A stretch of DNA of 60,000 nt from Mesostigma viride (Eukaryota; Streptophyta; Mesostigmatophyceae; Mesostigmatales; Mesostigmataceae), in the NCBI GenBank assembly GCA_009746045.1, contig RPFO01000026.1:2051286-2111285 (forward strand), in the 5' to 3' direction. Below the pieces are notes generated by a model. It had not been told where the DNA came from. It was given only the letters and a program-made list of their open reading frames with translations, and searched no databases. Of this stretch, positions 33,301 through 40,709 are shown in pieces. How positions within the stretch are numbered: position 1 is the first letter of the stretch; every line of letters begins with the position of its first letter. Made by a program: the position numbers and the translations under genes.

Positions 33301-36300
33301 TGTCGACGGGCGGCGGGGCGGGGCAGTCGACGGGCGGCGGGGCAGGGCCAGCGGCGCTGCCGGCGCGCGTGGGCGGCGGGCCGGCGCAGCTGGCATGCGG
33401 CGGGGCGGGGCTGTCGACGGGCGGCGGGGCAGGGCTGTCGACGGGCAGCGGGGCAGGGCCGTCGGCGCGCGGGGGGCCAGCGGCGCTGCCGGCGCGCGCG
33501 GGCGGCGGGCCGGCGCACCTGGCATGCGGTGGGTCGGGGCTGTCGACGGGCGGCGGGGCGGGGCAGTCGACGGGCGGCGGGGCAGGGCCGTCAGCGCGCG
33601 GGGGCCAGCGGCGCTGCCGGCGCGCGTGGGCGGCCGGCCGGCGCAGCTGGCATGCGGCGGGGCGGGGCAGTCGACGGGCGGCGGGGCGGGGCCAGCGGCG
33701 CTGCCGGCGCGCGTGGGCGGCGGGCCGGCGCAGCTGGCATGCGGCGGGGCGGGGCTGTCGACGGGCGGCGGGGCAGGGCTGTCGACGGGCGGCGGGGCAG
33801 GGCCGTCGGCGCGCGGGGGGCCAGCGGCGCTGCCGGCGCGCGCGGGCGGCGGGCCGGCGCACCTGGCATGCGGTGGGTCGGGGCTGTCGACGGGCGGCGG
33901 GGCGGGGCAGTCGACGGGCGGCGGGGCAGGGCCGTCAGCGCGCGGGGGGCCAGCGGCGCTGCCGGCGCGCGTGGGCGGCGGGCCGGCGCAGCTGGCATGC
34001 GGCGGGGCGGGGCAGTCGACGGGCGGCGGGGCGGGGCAGCCGGTGCGCGGCGGGGCGGCGCCGTCGGCGGGCGGCGAGGTGGCGCAGCCAGCGCGCAGCG
34101 AGGTGGCAGCGGCGGCGCAGCCTGCATGCGGCGGGGCAGGGCTGTCGACGGGCGGCGGGGCGGGGCAGTCGACGGGCGGCGGGGCAGGGCCGTCGGCGCG
34201 CGGGGGGCCAGCGGCGCTGCCGGCGCGCATGGGCGGCGGGCCGGCGCAGCTGGCATGCGGCGGGGCGGGGCTGTCAACGGGCGGCGAGGCAGGGCCGTCG
34301 GCGCGCGGGGGCCAACGGCGCTGCCGGCGCGCGTGGGCGGCGGGCCGGCGCAGCTGGCATGCGGCGGGGCGGGGCAGTCGACGGGCGGCGGGGCGGGGCA
34401 GCCGGTGCGCGGCGGGGCGGCGCCGTCGGCGGGCGGCGAGGTGGCGCAGCCAGCGCGCAGCGAGGTGGCAGCGGCGGCGCAGCCTGCATGCGGCGGGGCA
34501 GGGCTGTCGACGGGCGGCGGGGCGGGGCAGTCGACGGGCGGCGGGGCAGGGCCGTCGGCGCGCGGGGGGCCAGCGGCGCTGCCGTCGCGCATGGGCGGCG
34601 GGCCGGCGCAGCTGGCATGCGGCGGGGCGGGGCTGTCAACGGGCGGCGAGGCAGGGCCGTCGGCGCGCGGGGGCCAACGGCGCTGCCGGCGCGCGTGGGC
34701 GGCGGGCCGGCGCAGCTTGCATGCGGCGGGGCGGGGCAGCCTGTCGACGGGCTACGGGGCGGGGCAGCCGGCGCGCGGCGGGCCGGCGGCGCAGCCGGCG
34801 GGCGGCGGAGCGGCGGAGCGGCGGAGCGGCACAGCCGGTGCCTGAAAAACGCGGTCGCTCAATGAAGGTGCACCACGCCGTCTTCTTCCAGGTACAGGGC
34901 AACACAGAGACCTGGTTGTCCTACCGGACCACGGAGTCCCAAAAGACGCCGTGGCAGCCCGCGGGGACTCGACAGGAAGGCGCGCCACGGTGCGGGAAGG
35001 CGATGACACAGCCATACAGGTTTGATGCGGAGGGGCGGCCGCTGTTTGGCGTCCGACTTGTGGATCCAGACCGCATTCCGATGTTGCAGGACACCCCAGC
35101 CTTCGCACCATTGAACATGGAGTTTCGGGGGAAGGAGCTGGAGTCGATCAAAACAAGGGTCGAGAAGTTGCTCCATGGCATCTGGCAGTGGTACTTTCCG
35201 CCCGACACCATCAAGCCAAACAAGGCCTTTTTTCGCAAGTCAAGTCCCACATGCCCCTGAGGAGGTGCCTGAGGAGTGGCGCCCTTTGCCGTGGCCATCT
35301 CGCGCGGACATCTCCGCCCTGCGTGAGCACGATGCAGCGCCTGAACCACCACCGACGCAAGAAGAGCACTTCATGGCGTTGGTCGACGCAGAGGCGGTGC
35401 GCGTCACCCCGCTGGTAGACCGAGTTCGTCATGATGGCCACACACAGCAGGAATGGGCGGCAGAAGACAGGGCCATGGCAGCCAAGGTCGCTTACTTGAA
35501 GCGCATGCAAGGCGTTGAGAAAGGCTCCGCTGTTCTATACTGGCACCCTTCAGCTGGTATTCTCTGCAACTCGAAGCTCACGTGGACTCCAGTCCTCGTT
35601 GGCATCATCAAGGAGGTGGTTGCGAAGGAGGATGGCGGCCAACCTTCTATTGAGCTCTTTGTATACCGCGCTAAGCATTTGCATGACACGTGGCACCCGT
35701 GGAATACAGACATTGCGCAATGGCCCCATCCGCCAACCACTGCGGCGCACACGGTGATCATCACCGCCTCAGACCTCATCTTGACACAAGTGGTGGGCAA
35801 GCGAGGTCAGCCGCCCCATGGAGTCTCCTTGGGTGCGAACAAAAAGCTCACCAAGGAGTGCCTAAAGGCGCTGAAGGAGGTGCCCTATGACGCGGAACAC
35901 CCGGTCGTGAAGTGGCAAGATGCTGAATGCTCGAAGGGCATCGTCGGCATGGCGAAGGCATGCTGGGAAGGCGTAACGCTGCAGGTCAAGAGTGGCAGCC
36001 GCAACCTCGTAGGGCAAGTCGTGTGTCATTGGGCGTCGGAGCGTGTGACATCCGCGGACGGTCGCACCGAAAGCCGGGACGGCAGGTACCATGGTCGTGT
36101 CGCTGTTGTCGACACGCAAAACGACATGGTAGCCATGTACTGGGGTGCCCGTTGGGAGGAGGACGCGGTTTCTTGCGTGCCTCTCCACGAGCTGGAGGCA
36201 CAGATCTGCGGGTGCCCCGGTGTGGTCGTCCCTGCGTTGCAAGCGCCGGATATCACCCTGGCCGAGGCTCGATTGCGCGAGATGGTTCCACCCAGCGACG

Positions 36301-37735
36301 TTGTGGCGGAGAACAACAACGCAGGCGCCTCCCGGCGTCGGAAGCGAGCGCTCATCCTTGCCGATGACGATGACGACGACGACGACTGCTGAAGCGCAAG
36401 CAGCGTTGTTGTCATTGAGCTGCTCATGTGCTGCTGCTGCTGCTGTGCTGCCATGCTACTGCTGCTGCATTGCTGCCGTGCTGCTGCTGTGCTATTGTGC
36501 TGATGTGTTGCTGCATTGCTGCCGTGCCGCTGATGTATTGCTGTCGTGCTGCTGTGTTGATGCACTGCTGCATTGCTGCCGTGCTGCTGAGCTAGTACTG
36601 CCTATTAGTGAATTTCCTATCAATGGACTATAGTCCACTGATAGGAAATTCAGGAATCGGCATACTAAGTTGCTGCTGCGCTGACTTGTGCTCCTGCTAT
36701 GCGGCCGTGTTGATGTGCTACAGTTGTGCTGCTGCTGTGCTACGGTCATGCTGCTGCTGTGTTGCTGGGCTGATGTGTTGTTGCATTGATGTAGTGGCTA
36801 TTGTTCCGCTACTACAATTTGCTACTGATGCCGCTGCTGGTGCTTTTTTGCATGTCAGTGCCCGCTATGTTCACACCACTGTTGCCGCGGTTGGTATCGC
36901 GTGATTTCCACCGGTTGTGCGTTGATGTGTTACTCATGCATTTCCCCCTATATTTGGTAGCACGCGGTTTCGCGTTAGTTAGGTGCAGACAGCTGCATGT
37001 AGACAAACATCTTGTTTAAGTCGGTCAATTAACTGTTCTTGACGCATCATGGTCCAAGTCGACCGACCTGTAGGGACCAGTAGAGCAATTGTCTAGGAGA
37101 AAGAGCGTGATCGCTGCAGAAGCCGCGTGGCAGCCGTGGCTGTACCTGTAGTACGACCTGCATATATATGGATACTGTATTTGGATACTGGGTTGTTTAT
37201 CAATTCTGGTTTTAATTTATTTAGTGTACCTGGTGTTGGCATGCCAACTCAGTGCTAAACTACTTTATGCACAATGATGCAACTTGATGCTATAGTGACG
37301 TGCCACGATGTAACTTTATTAACTTCACCATTAGTCATGGGGTCAATAGGATTGCTCATTATGCCATGTTAACATGAACCATGGGTTACGTAATAGTGAA
37401 AACAGTAATCATGATGCTCCACTTGAAGTCTCCAACATGGTCATGTTTGGAATTTTATTGATCATATTTACAATGTATAAAAAGAGACAACAAACGTGGA
37501 AGCATGGCACGCCGAGGCCGATAATATATGTGTGAAATATGAAAAGAGACAACATCTTTGGCAAGCATGATCATATCATGCTTGCCAAACATATTAATGA
37601 TATCGACCATGTCCAGAAACCATGTTTGCCAATGGTGCATTTAGGATACATTTGAAGCCGTGCAAATGTATCCTAATCCGGTAAAACCACCCTTACCTTG
37701 AAAGTCCGTATATCTGCCTGCATTTCGTCCGCCAT
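25604..37735 (-). CDS. piggyBac transposase, coding exon split by a nested element
   Basis: Coding parts are 37696-37735 with the ATG, and 25604-27987, joined across one TTA. The frame runs MADEMQADIRTFK, VKKGIFIA, VPVEKFGLDW without an intron, giving about 807 residues. An acidic, Lys-rich N-terminus precedes the DDE_Tnp_1_7 core with catalytic Asp in ALDERSIPTRHK (near 402), AMDRFYTSKRA (near 475) and KATDVCDQYCAEYD (near 590), the three Asp of piggyBac transposases. The C-terminus has a Cys-rich zinc domain (LCQLCCAQG, MCEHCDMAFCSN) of the kind that recognises the transposon end. No internal stop is present. The enzyme would be intact but for the insertion after codon 14. Confidence 0.85.
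27985..27987. repeat. TTA target duplication of the nested element, left
   Basis: TTA here and at 37693-37695 flank the 9.7-kb element. Reading across one TTA restores the transposase frame. Confidence 0.8.
27988..28016 (+). repeat. Left 29-bp terminal inverted repeat of the nested element
   Basis: GGGTGGTTTTACCGG, ATTAGGATACATTT matches the reverse complement of 37664-37692 at all 29 positions. AGGATACATTTGA recurs just inside both ends. Confidence 0.9.
28020..28735. other. Left subterminal region of the nested element
   Basis: There is no complete gene. Minus-strand sequence near 28560-28626 reads GAAVFPIDVVKT after a CATGCAG acceptor-like site, which recalls the PxDxxK signature of mitochondrial carriers. 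The frame diverges from the family afterwards, so this may be chance or a captured exon scrap. Confidence 0.4.
28750..30010. repeat. 8-bp GCAGCCAC minisatellite with higher-order blocks
   Basis: About 150 copies of an 8-bp unit, GCAGCCAC, are interrupted by recurring variants (GCAGCAGC, ACACAGCCAC, GCACCCTCCTTTCCA). The variant block CACGCACCCTCCTTTCCAGC recurs roughly every 60-200 bp, giving a higher-order structure. The period and lack of stops leave very long open frames in several frames on both strands, all of which are artefacts. Confidence 0.95.
30085..30728 (-). CDS. Polyglutamine/coiled-coil protein fragment in the nested element
   Basis: The minus-strand ATG at 30728 opens MPDADSRSDDMDELIDLCYA, followed by a Cys-containing basic region. 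The next part lies in another frame, suggesting an indel in the repeated CAGAGCG..CCCAGC region. It encodes PLPPPTPVLVGVEQTMREMQ and a helical QSKKVEELGLQLRQ leading into about 45 Gln codons (30222-30375 region, CAG with a few CAA). The end is Ser/Arg-rich. The layout resembles a DNA-binding or scaffold protein with a Q tract. The family is unknown. Confidence 0.4.
30218..30375. repeat. CTG/CAG trinucleotide repeat
   Basis: About 50 CTG units interrupted by CAGTTG motifs. On the minus strand they read CAG, giving polyglutamine. The CAGTTG interruptions are themselves repeated, which would stabilise the tract. Confidence 0.95.
30895..31690. repeat. GAAGACGT minisatellite with a higher-order unit
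   Basis: Dense GTGAAGACGT repeats. A larger unit of about 140-150 bp (GATACGGCAAGTTCAGGTGA, then AGTTCAGGTGTTCAGG, then the short repeats) recurs starting near 31000, 31148, 31297 and 31438. The open frames here are artefacts. Confidence 0.9.
31740..32070. repeat. Diverged direct repeats
   Basis: Four related blocks of about 80 bp contain ATCGAATGTA or CCGGATGTA followed by GTAGA/CAGT, a T-rich string, AAAGAAATC.GA.TTGTGGGCGG and TTGCTTCTGTCCA. They start near 31767, 31846, 31945 and 32018. No coding function is seen. Confidence 0.6.
32192..32236 (+). pseudogene. CFAP299: Captured exon resembling CFAP299, part 1
   Basis: Between a TTTGCAG acceptor and a GTATGG donor, 15 codons read ALAQREEAVRAGKLT. 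This matches the segment of the ciliary protein CFAP299 (DUF4464 family) just before its most conserved block. The exon is phase 0 at both ends and continues logically into the exon at 32926. No earlier CFAP299 exons were found, so only a fragment is present in the transposon. Confidence 0.65.
32926..32967 (+). pseudogene. CFAP299: Captured exon resembling CFAP299, part 2
   Basis: Between TGTAG and GTGAGT, 14 codons read TIIFIRDRNSKGQE. This corresponds to the signature IFIRDRN..GQE of CFAP299, directly after the GKL motif of the preceding exon. The expected next segment (a GYIDYAHR-like block) is not found before the GC-rich minisatellite begins at about 33130. I therefore read it as a truncated captured gene. 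Confidence 0.7.
33130..34850. repeat. GC-rich minisatellite
   Basis: Repeats built from GCGGGGCGGGGCTGTCGACG, GGCGGCGGGGCAGG, GCCAGCGGCGCTGCCGGCGC and CTGGCATGCGGC occur in units of about 60-300 bp, with long near-identical blocks duplicated (for example 34010-34330 and 34370-34690). All frames are open for over a kilobase on both strands. The plus-strand frame joins the gene at 34862, so it might serve as a repetitive N-terminus, but the composition is explained by the repeat. Confidence 0.9.
34862..36392 (+). CDS. Unknown protein with Asp-rich tail, carried by the nested element
   Basis: The ATG at 34862 begins MKVHHAVFFQVQGNTE. A well-composed sequence follows (LFGVRLVDPDRIPMLQD, LLHGIWQWYFPPDTIKP). 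At a run of six T near 35230 the frame must shift by one to continue as ASQVPHAPEEVPEEWRPLPW. The rest runs to VVDTQNDMVAMYWGARWEED and a nuclear-looking end with RRRKR and nine residues rich in Asp. Two regions with aromatic and beta character (near 35530-35720 and 36000-36190) could be Tudor/BAH-like modules. That is impression, not a match. About 510 residues allowing for the indel. Confidence 0.6.
36420..36800. repeat. Degenerate GCTGCTG-rich tract
   Basis: Imperfect repeats of TGCTGCTGTG, GCTGATGTGTTGC and TGCATTGCTGCCG follow the stop of the preceding gene. The open frames here reflect the repeat. Confidence 0.75.
36610..36651. repeat. 42-bp near-perfect palindrome
   Basis: The left arm GAATTTCCTATCAATGGACT and right arm AGTCCACTGATAGGAAATTC form a 42-bp palindrome around a central AT with a single mismatch pair. 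It would extrude as a cruciform or fold as an RNA hairpin. Confidence 0.85.
36830..37550. other. Stretch without a recognisable gene
   Basis: AT-richer unique sequence on the right side of the nested element. No long open frame or RNA gene is seen. Confidence 0.5.
37557..37589. repeat. Perfect 15-bp-arm hairpin near the right end of the nested element
   Basis: TTTGGCAAGCATGAT, a CAT loop, then ATCATGCTTGCCAAA. It lies about 100 bp inside the right terminus, where subterminal transposase-binding motifs would be expected. Confidence 0.8.
37664..37692 (-). repeat. Right 29-bp terminal inverted repeat of the nested element
   Basis: This is the reverse complement of 27988-28016 without mismatch, followed by TTA at 37693-37695. 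Confidence 0.9.
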
Positions 37736-38046
37736 GTCTACGTCCGCGCTCCCCCCTTTTTTCGCATCCTTCGTTTTCGTACGTTTTTGTCAATTTTTTT
37801 TACCGCCAAAACCTGCATGCACCAGGGTACCCTGTTGACTTTGACCAGGGTTTCCACCCTGATACGGTGGTCAAATACGGTCAGACAAGTGTCCTACGGA
37901 TAGAGTGAATCTAGATCTTTTCGGGGGTCTAGTTGGTTCCCGCCAAAACCTTCCCGCCAAATCCCTACAGGGCGCACAAACTCATGCCGAACGTGAGGCA
38001 TGAGAAAAACTCGCAGTCGAAAATCGGCACGAGGACGGTTTAGGGG
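37736..38046. promoter_or_regulatory. 5' flank of the piggyBac transposase gene and right element end
   Basis: About 310 bp separate the transposase ATG (37735, minus strand) from the TTAA at 38047 and should hold its promoter and right-end binding sites. No TATA box is obvious. CATGCCGAACGTGAGGCATG near 37983 forms a hairpin. Confidence 0.5.
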
Positions 38047-38050
38047 TTAA

Positions 38051-39724
38051 AGCCAAAAAACACGCCGCACATCTGAGGATTCCGAGAAAGGATCTCAGTA
38101 GTGGCAAGATCGACTTTCAGGAGATTCTGCTAAAAGAGAGCGAGGACAAGACGGTGGGTTTGGCACTTTTGGCTCCGGAAGCGTTCAGGAAGTACGCTCC
38201 AAAAGTTGGATTACTCGAAGGGGGGGTGAAGGAGGCGGCGATGAAGGGGCCGGTGAAGGGGCTGGAGAAGGGGAAGGGGAAGGGGAAGGGGAAGGAGACG
38301 GAGGCGAAGAAGGAGGAGGAGGCGAAGGAGGAGGAGGAGTGGGACGTGAAGTATGAGTGGCAGAGTGTGGACTGGGGCCGTCGCCGGGTCTGGTTTTGCT
38401 GTCAGGCCCTAGACGGTGATGATGATGACAAGTCGCTCGTCAAGCAGGTGGCAGGCGAGGTTGCCTCAGCTTCAGCCCGCCCCTTTCCCTTGGGCAGGTC
38501 CCTTCCGTGCCTGAGCCTGCTGAACTTGGCGAACATTTGGGGTGATAAGTGGAGTAACTTTCAGAGAGGGTGGTGGGCGTTCGGTCCTTGCCCGACAGCT
38601 TCGTCCATTCCCCAACCGGGCGGGATGTACGATAATGTGCTGAAGGCTTGCGCCCACGACTTTTTCTCCAGGTTCGAACCGATGGTGATCGTGTTTGGTA
38701 CCAAGACGGAGATTAAGGGGTTTCAAGAGATAGTGGAAAGGATCGGGAAAGGGAGTGAATTGTGGGAGCGGCTTGAACAGGGGGAAGGTGATGGGGGGCC
38801 TAGGCTCGGAAGGGCGAAGAAGCGAAAAGCTTCCCACGAAGCTGGGGGATCGTCCGCCGTGGTGGAGAGGGATGACCAACAGTTGTTGGAGGGAGGGGAT
38901 GGAGGGGATGGAGGTCCGGCAGGAGGGTCTAACCGCGGAGAGACCCCCGTCGAGGTCAGAACGCAGCAGGCCGAACAGAGGACGGGGCCTGAAGGTGATT
39001 CGGATCCGCCTGCGGCGAAGAAGCCCGCTTCTCAAGTGACTCGACGGGCAGTCGTGTCACTTGTTGAGGATGATGGAGGTGGGCCTTCCAAGCCTGCCGC
39101 GTCGCAGCCCGTTTTTCAGGTTCCGAAGAAGCAGCTTCGGGTTCCCCCGGCGACTCTGCCCACCCCGGCGCCTCTGCCCAGTTCTCAGGTACCGAAGAAG
39201 CAGCTTCGGGTTCCCCCGCCGACTCTGGCCATTTCTCAGGTACCGAAGAAGCAGCTTCGTAAGCCAGTTGTGGCAGTGGCTGATTCGGACGACGATGCTG
39301 AGGAGGAGGAGGAGGAGGAGGACGACGATGCTGAGGAGGAGGAGGGGGAGGAGGAGGGAGGAGGAGGAGGAGGAGGAGCAGCACGTTGCTACCAAGAAAT
39401 CCGCCAAGGGTGGGAAGGCTGCGGAGCACGTTGCTTCCAAGAAATCGGCCAAGGTGGGGAAGCCTCCCAAGCCTGCCCTGCCTCAGAAACGGCGTCGAAA
39501 AGCAGTTGTGCTTTCAGATTCGGACGATGAGGAGGAGAAGGAGGAGGAGGATGGCGGCGGAGAGGAGGAGGACGGGGGAAAGGAGCGCGTTGCTTCCAAG
39601 AAGTTACCCAAGACCGCGAAGACTGCCAAGGTTGCCGAGCCCGCCAAACCCGCCCCGGCGCCTGCCCCCCACCCCCAGACGGGGTCTACCTGCGAGCAGA
39701 GGTCGAAGGAAAAGGCCAAAAAGG
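38051..39724 (+). CDS. Giant gene, exon 8, 3' part
   Basis: From TTAA the frame resumes KAKKHAAHLRIPRKDLSSGK and reads VGLALLAPEAFRKYAPKVG. A Lys/Gly/Glu-rich linker follows, then a globular stretch (WQSVDWGRRRVWFCCQALDG, MVIVFGTKTEIKGFQ). Four near-repeats of VPKKQLRVPP follow, then Asp/Glu runs, Lys-rich ASKKSAKVGK repeats and a second DSDDEEEKEEE run. The frame changes within the GGA-repeat near 39340-39390. A palindrome family member at 38925 lies in coding sequence. The donor is GTAAGA at 39725. Confidence 0.6.
38925..38947. repeat. Palindrome copy within coding exon 8
   Basis: GGGTCTAACCGCGGAGAGAC is the one clear family member that falls in an exon rather than an intron or flank. A small unrecognised intron here is possible. 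Confidence 0.5.
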
Positions 39725-39847
39725 GTAAGAAAAAATCTGCGAGTGAATTCTGGTATGTAGAGTGTTTTGATTTTTCACGGTTGGCAGTCCGATTTCTACT
39801 AACTCGATTTTAGTCATGCGTTGATGGCATGATCGGTTTGCTCGCAG

Positions 39848-40410
39848 GTAATGAGGATGTGGAGCAGTTACTTCGCTTGGCTAATGTGGCGGTGGGCTTC
39901 GGACCAGCGGCTGTACATGCTGACACTTCCGGACGGGAGGAGCCTAAGGGGGCGGAAGACAGTCAGGCGGGCGATGAGGATGATGACAAGCCCACGTTGG
40001 AAATGAGACTTATGGACGGGGAAATGGGGTTCGGAGCACCAGAGGCCTTTTGGTGTGATGGGTGGACTTTAGCCATTATGCAAGCAGGGAACAAGGATAC
40101 GGCTACGCCAATGTATGCCAAGCTAGAAGACGTCATGCTTTATGGGCAGGTGTCTGGATACGACACCAAGTGGAGGGACGTCGCATTTAAGTTTTTCGCT
40201 GAGGGGGAGAAGGGAGGGAAGTTGAAGAACAAGTTGTGGTGGATGCCGCTGGACTACGCGATGAAGGTGGTAAAGCTGACGGATGGCAAGAGCTGGAAGG
40301 ATGTGGAAGTCTGGGCGCCTGCAAAGGAGATCGATAAGAAGAGGAGGAACTCGAAAACGGAACAGCAGATCGCGGAAGCGAAATTACGGAAGAGGCCCTC
40401 GAAAGTGTGA
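39848..40410 (+). CDS. Giant gene, exon 9 (last exon)
   Basis: After CTCGCAG, two bases complete a Gly codon and the frame reads NEDVEQLLRLANVAVGF. An acidic linker and a compact domain (FGAPEAFWCDGWTLAIMQ, YDTKWRDVAFKFFAEGEK, KLWWMPLDYAMKVVKL) follow, ending in a basic tail RKRPSKV and the stop at 40410. No family was recognised. Confidence 0.65.
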
Positions 40411-40631
40411 GGGAAAGTTAGCACTTGGACATGCGCTGGCAATGCTCGTCCTATGGTTAATACAAAGGTTAGGATGATGTCGAGTCTCTCCACGTAAAAT
40501 TTACATGAATTACTAACTTTCAAGCCTCTCGATGTGGAATGTACGCTCAAATTGACATGAATTAAGCATTATGACACCAAATTAGCTCGAAAATACGCGA
40601 TCGGACGCCAAATTCGCGCGAAAAAAAGATA
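40411..40631. other. 3' flank of the giant gene inside the right transposon end
   Basis: About 220 bp. TACTAACTTTCAAGCCTCTC and AATTGACATGAATTAAGC are partly repeated (ACATGAATTA twice). No gene is present. Confidence 0.5.
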
Positions 40632-40703
40632 TCGGACGATTGAAACTAGCGTTTTTTTCTTGCAAAATGCGCCAAAAATGACCCCATTCCGCGTGGGACC
40701 ACC
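40632..40703 (-). repeat. Right terminal inverted repeat of the giant transposon
   Basis: The reverse strand starts GGTGGTCCCACGCGG and is 72 bp against 63 bp at the left because of an extra GGCGCATTTT-type segment. Target duplication CCGCCG follows at 40704-40709. Confidence 0.85.
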
Positions 40704-40709
40704 CCGCCG

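Larger units (their letters stand above)
27988..37692. mobile_element. 9.7-kb TTA-flanked transposon (PIF/Harbinger-like ends) with captured gene parts
   Basis: Perfect 29-bp terminal inverted repeats begin GGGTGGTTTTACCGGATTAG. A TTA duplication and GGG terminus are typical of PIF/Harbinger elements, but I find no DDE transposase inside, so the copy is probably non-autonomous. It carries several minisatellites, a polyglutamine frame, an unknown gene at 34862-36392, two exons resembling CFAP299, and long palindromes near its right end. Confidence 0.85.
24320..38046. mobile_element. piggyBac transposon, itself interrupted by a TTA-flanked element
   Basis: The left end CCCCTCAACCGTC and right end CCCCTAAACCGTC (reverse strand) match in 12 of 13 positions and abut TTAA, the classical piggyBac arrangement. 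Inside the left end, CTCGTGACT and AGTCACGAG form a hairpin. Removing the 9.7-kb insertion leaves about 4.0 kb, a normal size for piggyBac, with one transposase gene on the minus strand. It interrupts exon 8 of the giant gene. Confidence 0.9.
16430..40410 (+). pseudogene. Giant nine-exon gene of the transposon, broken by two insertions and frameshifts
   Basis: Exons: 16430-17623, 17811-20588 (split by an insertion), 20696-20758, 20896-20958, 21083-21210, 21337-21879, 22069-23235, 23491-39724 (split by piggyBac) and 39848-40410. GT-AG borders agree in phase apart from the lesions below. The ATG follows CTGCAG at 16421-16429. Without insertions the product is about 2,400 residues. It has a Ser/Pro/Arg-rich N-terminus, a charged coiled coil, Ala/Lys linkers, an unidentified globular region and acidic/basic low-complexity parts. 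Lesions: the 1.7-kb and 13.7-kb insertions, a 32-bp tandem duplication in exon 5, a one-base loss in a G run near 23715, and a frame change in the GGA run near 39350. No family was recognised. A structural or accessory role in transposition is only a guess. Confidence 0.7.
5783..40703. mobile_element. Giant DNA transposon with 6-bp target duplication
   Basis: The element starts GGTGGTCCCACGCGG, ends with the reverse complement, and is flanked by CCGCCG on both sides inside a LINE. It spans 34,921 bp. Subtracting two younger insertions (18494-20211 and 24320-38046, each with one TTAA) leaves about 19,470 bp. It carries a divergent pair: a DDE-type transposase-like gene (7493-11221, minus) and a nine-exon gene of about 2,400 codons (16430-40410, plus). 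Two opposed 30-bp arrays lie between them. A 22-24 bp palindrome family is scattered only through its backbone. Size and 6-bp duplication resemble Polintons, but I see no Polinton polymerase, ATPase, protease, integrase or capsid motifs. I cannot place it in a named superfamily. Confidence 0.85.

Noticed and set aside
33130-34850. Overlapping frames of 300-700 codons in GC-rich sequence
   Set aside because: GC-rich minisatellite on both strands. Only the part after 34862 looks like a gene.
5783-40703. Polinton/Maverick or integrated virus
   Set aside because: Size and 6-bp duplication fit, but I see no protein-primed polymerase, integrase, packaging ATPase, protease or capsid motifs.
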